Below, piece after piece: positions 62,247-64,000 of a DNA stretch of 64,000 nucleotides. Source of the DNA: Halomicrobium salinisoli (GTDB lineage Archaea; Halobacteriota; Halobacteria; Halobacteriales; Haloarculaceae); the NCBI RefSeq assembly GCF_020405185.1, contig NZ_CP084463.1, forward strand, positions 868,001 to 932,000, in the 5' to 3' direction. The notes beneath the pieces are model-generated. The model saw only the letters and a program-made list of their open reading frames with translations. It was not told where the DNA came from and ran no database searches. Each line of letters starts with the position of its first letter. The first letter of the stretch is position 1. The position numbers and the translations under genes are program-made.

Positions 62247-63473
62247 ATGAGCCACGATTCTCCGCCGGTCCGGCGCGTCTCGGACTGGGACTACGATCGG
62301 CTCGCGACGCTTGCCGAGGAGCACGAGACGCCGCTGTACGTGCTCGACCTCGACCGCGTGCGCGAGAACTACGAGCGGTTCGACGCCGCCGTCGACGCCG
62401 AGGTCATGTACGCGGCCAAGGCCCACACCGGCCACGCCGTCCTGGAGACGCTGCTCGACGCCGGCGCCAACATCGAGTGCGCCGCGAAGGGGGAGCTCCA
62501 GCGGGCGATCGACGCCGGCGCCGACCCGGAGACCCTCCAGTACACCGCCGTCAATCCGCCGGACCGTGACCTCGACTACGCCGTCGACCTCGCGGAGGAC
62601 AACCCCGGCCTCACCATCACCGCGGGCGCGCGGGACACCTTCGACCGCCTGGAGGAGCGGGGGTACGACGGCCGCGTCGCCATCCGGATCAACCCCGGCA
62701 TCGGTACGGGCCACCACGAGAAGGTCGCGACGGGCAAGGACGCCAAGTTCGGCATCCCCTACGAGCAGGTCCCGGAGGTCGCCGCGGACGTCCGCGAGCG
62801 CTTCGACCTGGTCGGCCTCCACTCCCACGCCGGCAGCGGCGTCCTGCACGACGACCTGGACGACCACTGCCGCGCCATCGGGAAGGTGGCGGACATGGCC
62901 CGCGAGGTGGGCGACGCGGACCTGGAGTTCGTCGACTTCGGCGGCGGCTTCGGCGTGCCCTACCGCGAGGACGAGGAGCCCCTCGATATGGACGTCGTCG
63001 CCGAGAAGGTCGAGGCCGCAATCGGCGACCTCGACGCGCGCCCGAAGTTCGAGCCCGGTCGCTACGTCGTCGCCGACGCCGAACTGATCCTGACGGAGGT
63101 CAACACGATCAAGGAAGCGCCCGCGGCGACCGTCGTCGGCGTCGACGCCTCGCTGGCGACGCTGATCCGCCCGGCGATGTTCGGCTCCTACCACCCCATC
63201 GACAACGTCACCGCGCCGGAGCGCGAGCCCGAGCCCGTCTCCGTCGGCGGGCCCTGCTGCACCAGCGCGGACGTGTTCTGCACGGACCGACCGATTCCCC
63301 GGCCCGAGCGGGAGGATCTGCTGGCCATCGGCAACGCCGGCGCCTACGGCTACGAGCTGGCCAACCAGTTCCACTCCCAGCCCCGGCCGGCCGAGGTAGC
63401 GATCGAGGGCGGCGAGGCGAGCGTCGTCCGGCGGCGCGAGACGCTGGCCGACGTGGTCCGCGCGGAGCAGTGA
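62247..63473 (+). CDS. lysA: Diaminopimelate decarboxylase
   Basis: 408 residues from the ATG at 62247. The alanine racemase-like barrel has the PLP Lys K58 in VMYAAKAHTG. Further family blocks are GLHSHAGSG, FVDFGGGFGVPY and GGPCCTSADVF, which carries the catalytic Cys of the neighbouring subunit. It makes lysine from meso-diaminopimelate, the last step of the pathway. One base separates its stop from dapE, so the two are coupled. Confidence 0.95.
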   Translation: MSHDSPPVRRVSDWDYDRLATLAEEHETPLYVLDLDRVRENYERFDAAVDAEVMYAAKAHTGHAVLETLLDAGANIECAAKGELQRAIDAGADPETLQYTAVNPPDRDLDYAVDLAEDNPGLTITAGARDTFDRLEERGYDGRVAIRINPGIGTGHHEKVATGKDAKFGIPYEQVPEVAADVRERFDLVGLHSHAGSGVLHDDLDDHCRAIGKVADMAREVGDADLEFVDFGGGFGVPYREDEEPLDMDVVAEKVEAAIGDLDARPKFEPGRYVVADAELILTEVNTIKEAPAATVVGVDASLATLIRPAMFGSYHPIDNVTAPEREPEPVSVGGPCCTSADVFCTDRPIPRPEREDLLAIGNAGAYGYELANQFHSQPRPAEVAIEGGEASVVRRRETLADVVRAEQ

Positions 63474-63474
63474 G

Positions 63475-64000
63475 ATGACCGCCTTCGACCTCGAGGCGTT
63501 CCACCGCGAGGCGGTCGAGACGCCCTCCCACGAGTCCGTCGACGCGATGCGCGACCTGCTCGTCGAGACGCTGGCCGACCACGGCGTCGAGGCGACCGTC
63601 GACGACCACGGCAACACCGTGGCCTCGCGAGGTGGCGACGGGGACGGGACGGACAAGGGCGGCGACCCGGACGAGCCCCACTACGTCCTGAACACGCACG
63701 TCGACACCGTTCCGCCCCACGTCGAGTACCGCCGCGAGGGCGACCGCGTCTACGGCCGCGGGAGCTGCGACGCGAAGGGCCCGCTGGCCGCGCTGGTCGA
63801 CGCGTTCCTCCGCGCGGACGTCGAGGAGGGCGGCCGCGTCACGCTCGCTATCACACCGAACGAGGAGACGGTCCAGACCGGCGCCGCGGCGCTGGCCGAG
63901 GACCTCACGGCGGACGGCTATATCGTCGGCGAGCCGACCGGGCTGGACGTCTGCACCGCCGCCAGCGGGCAGTGCGAGGGGACCGTGGTCATCCAGGGCG
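63475..64000 (+). CDS. dapE: Succinyl-diaminopimelate desuccinylase-like M20 peptidase (3' end outside window)
   Basis: Only the first 175 residues are visible. M20 metallopeptidase motifs are present: LNTHVDTVPPH, with the first metal-binding His and catalytic Asp, GRGSCDAKGPLAAL with the bridging Asp, and TPNEE with the catalytic Glu. Immediately after lysA, this is most likely DapE, removing succinate from N-succinyl-LL-diaminopimelate. Other M20 substrates cannot be excluded on the partial sequence. Confidence 0.85.
   Translation, partial: MTAFDLEAFHREAVETPSHESVDAMRDLLVETLADHGVEATVDDHGNTVASRGGDGDGTDKGGDPDEPHYVLNTHVDTVPPHVEYRREGDRVYGRGSCDAKGPLAALVDAFLRADVEEGGRVTLAITPNEETVQTGAAALAEDLTADGYIVGEPTGLDVCTAASGQCEGTVVIQG

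Overview
The window is about 70% GC. The acidic proteins, Tat-type export of most secreted proteins, archaeal TFB and TFS, CetZ tubulin, NreA, archaeal NAC, and TATA boxes close to start codons (leaderless transcripts) indicate a halophilic archaeon of class Halobacteria. The cellulase cluster and the DAP lysine pathway fit a polysaccharide-degrading haloarchaeon of the Haloarcula/Halomicrobium/Halosimplex type; I cannot fix the genus from sequence alone. Gene density is high and I see no rRNA, tRNA, CRISPR array or insertion sequence.

Layout. 1-9.73 kb: five tandem, individually promoted family-5 glycoside hydrolases (the first cut by the window edge), four with visible Tat signals and all ending in a nearly identical dockerin-like EF-hand module; the second also carries a cohesin-like module. 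9.9-18.6 kb: a radical SAM/HhH protein, a HAD hydrolase, a DUF389 membrane protein with a coupled partner, an Hsp20, an ABC exporter and small proteins. 18.6-26.6 kb: metabolic and housekeeping genes on the minus strand (FAD oxidoreductase with a luciferase-like partner, NUDIX, GpgS-like glycosyltransferase, aldo-keto reductase, DHH phosphoesterase, SDR). 27-36.6 kb: a compact minus-strand operon for a Tad-type pilus/secretion machine (TadA ATPase, TadC membrane protein and haloarchaeal accessory proteins), divergent from cetZ.

37.8-42.3 kb: the most unusual locus. Two secreted, extremely Asp/Trp-rich low-complexity proteins flank a membrane-anchored winged-helix regulator. The smaller protein is almost entirely (D/E)-W-N-x-S repeats; all 22 Asn residues of its mature chain lie in N-glycosylation sequons, and it contains no Lys or Arg.

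42.6-55.6 kb: information-processing and housekeeping genes (AlkP-like phosphodiesterase, pyrophosphatase, PadR regulator with a putative operator, rnhA pair, TFB, NreA, TFS, TrmI, NAC, PUA protein, LabA/NYN protein). 55.9-64 kb: lysine biosynthesis by the succinylated diaminopimelate route (dapA-dapB, dapD, lysA, dapE cut by the window end), interrupted by membrane proteins, a Tat-exported protein and a glycosyltransferase with a long basic Ala/Arg-rich tail. dapF is not at the lysA/dapE junction.
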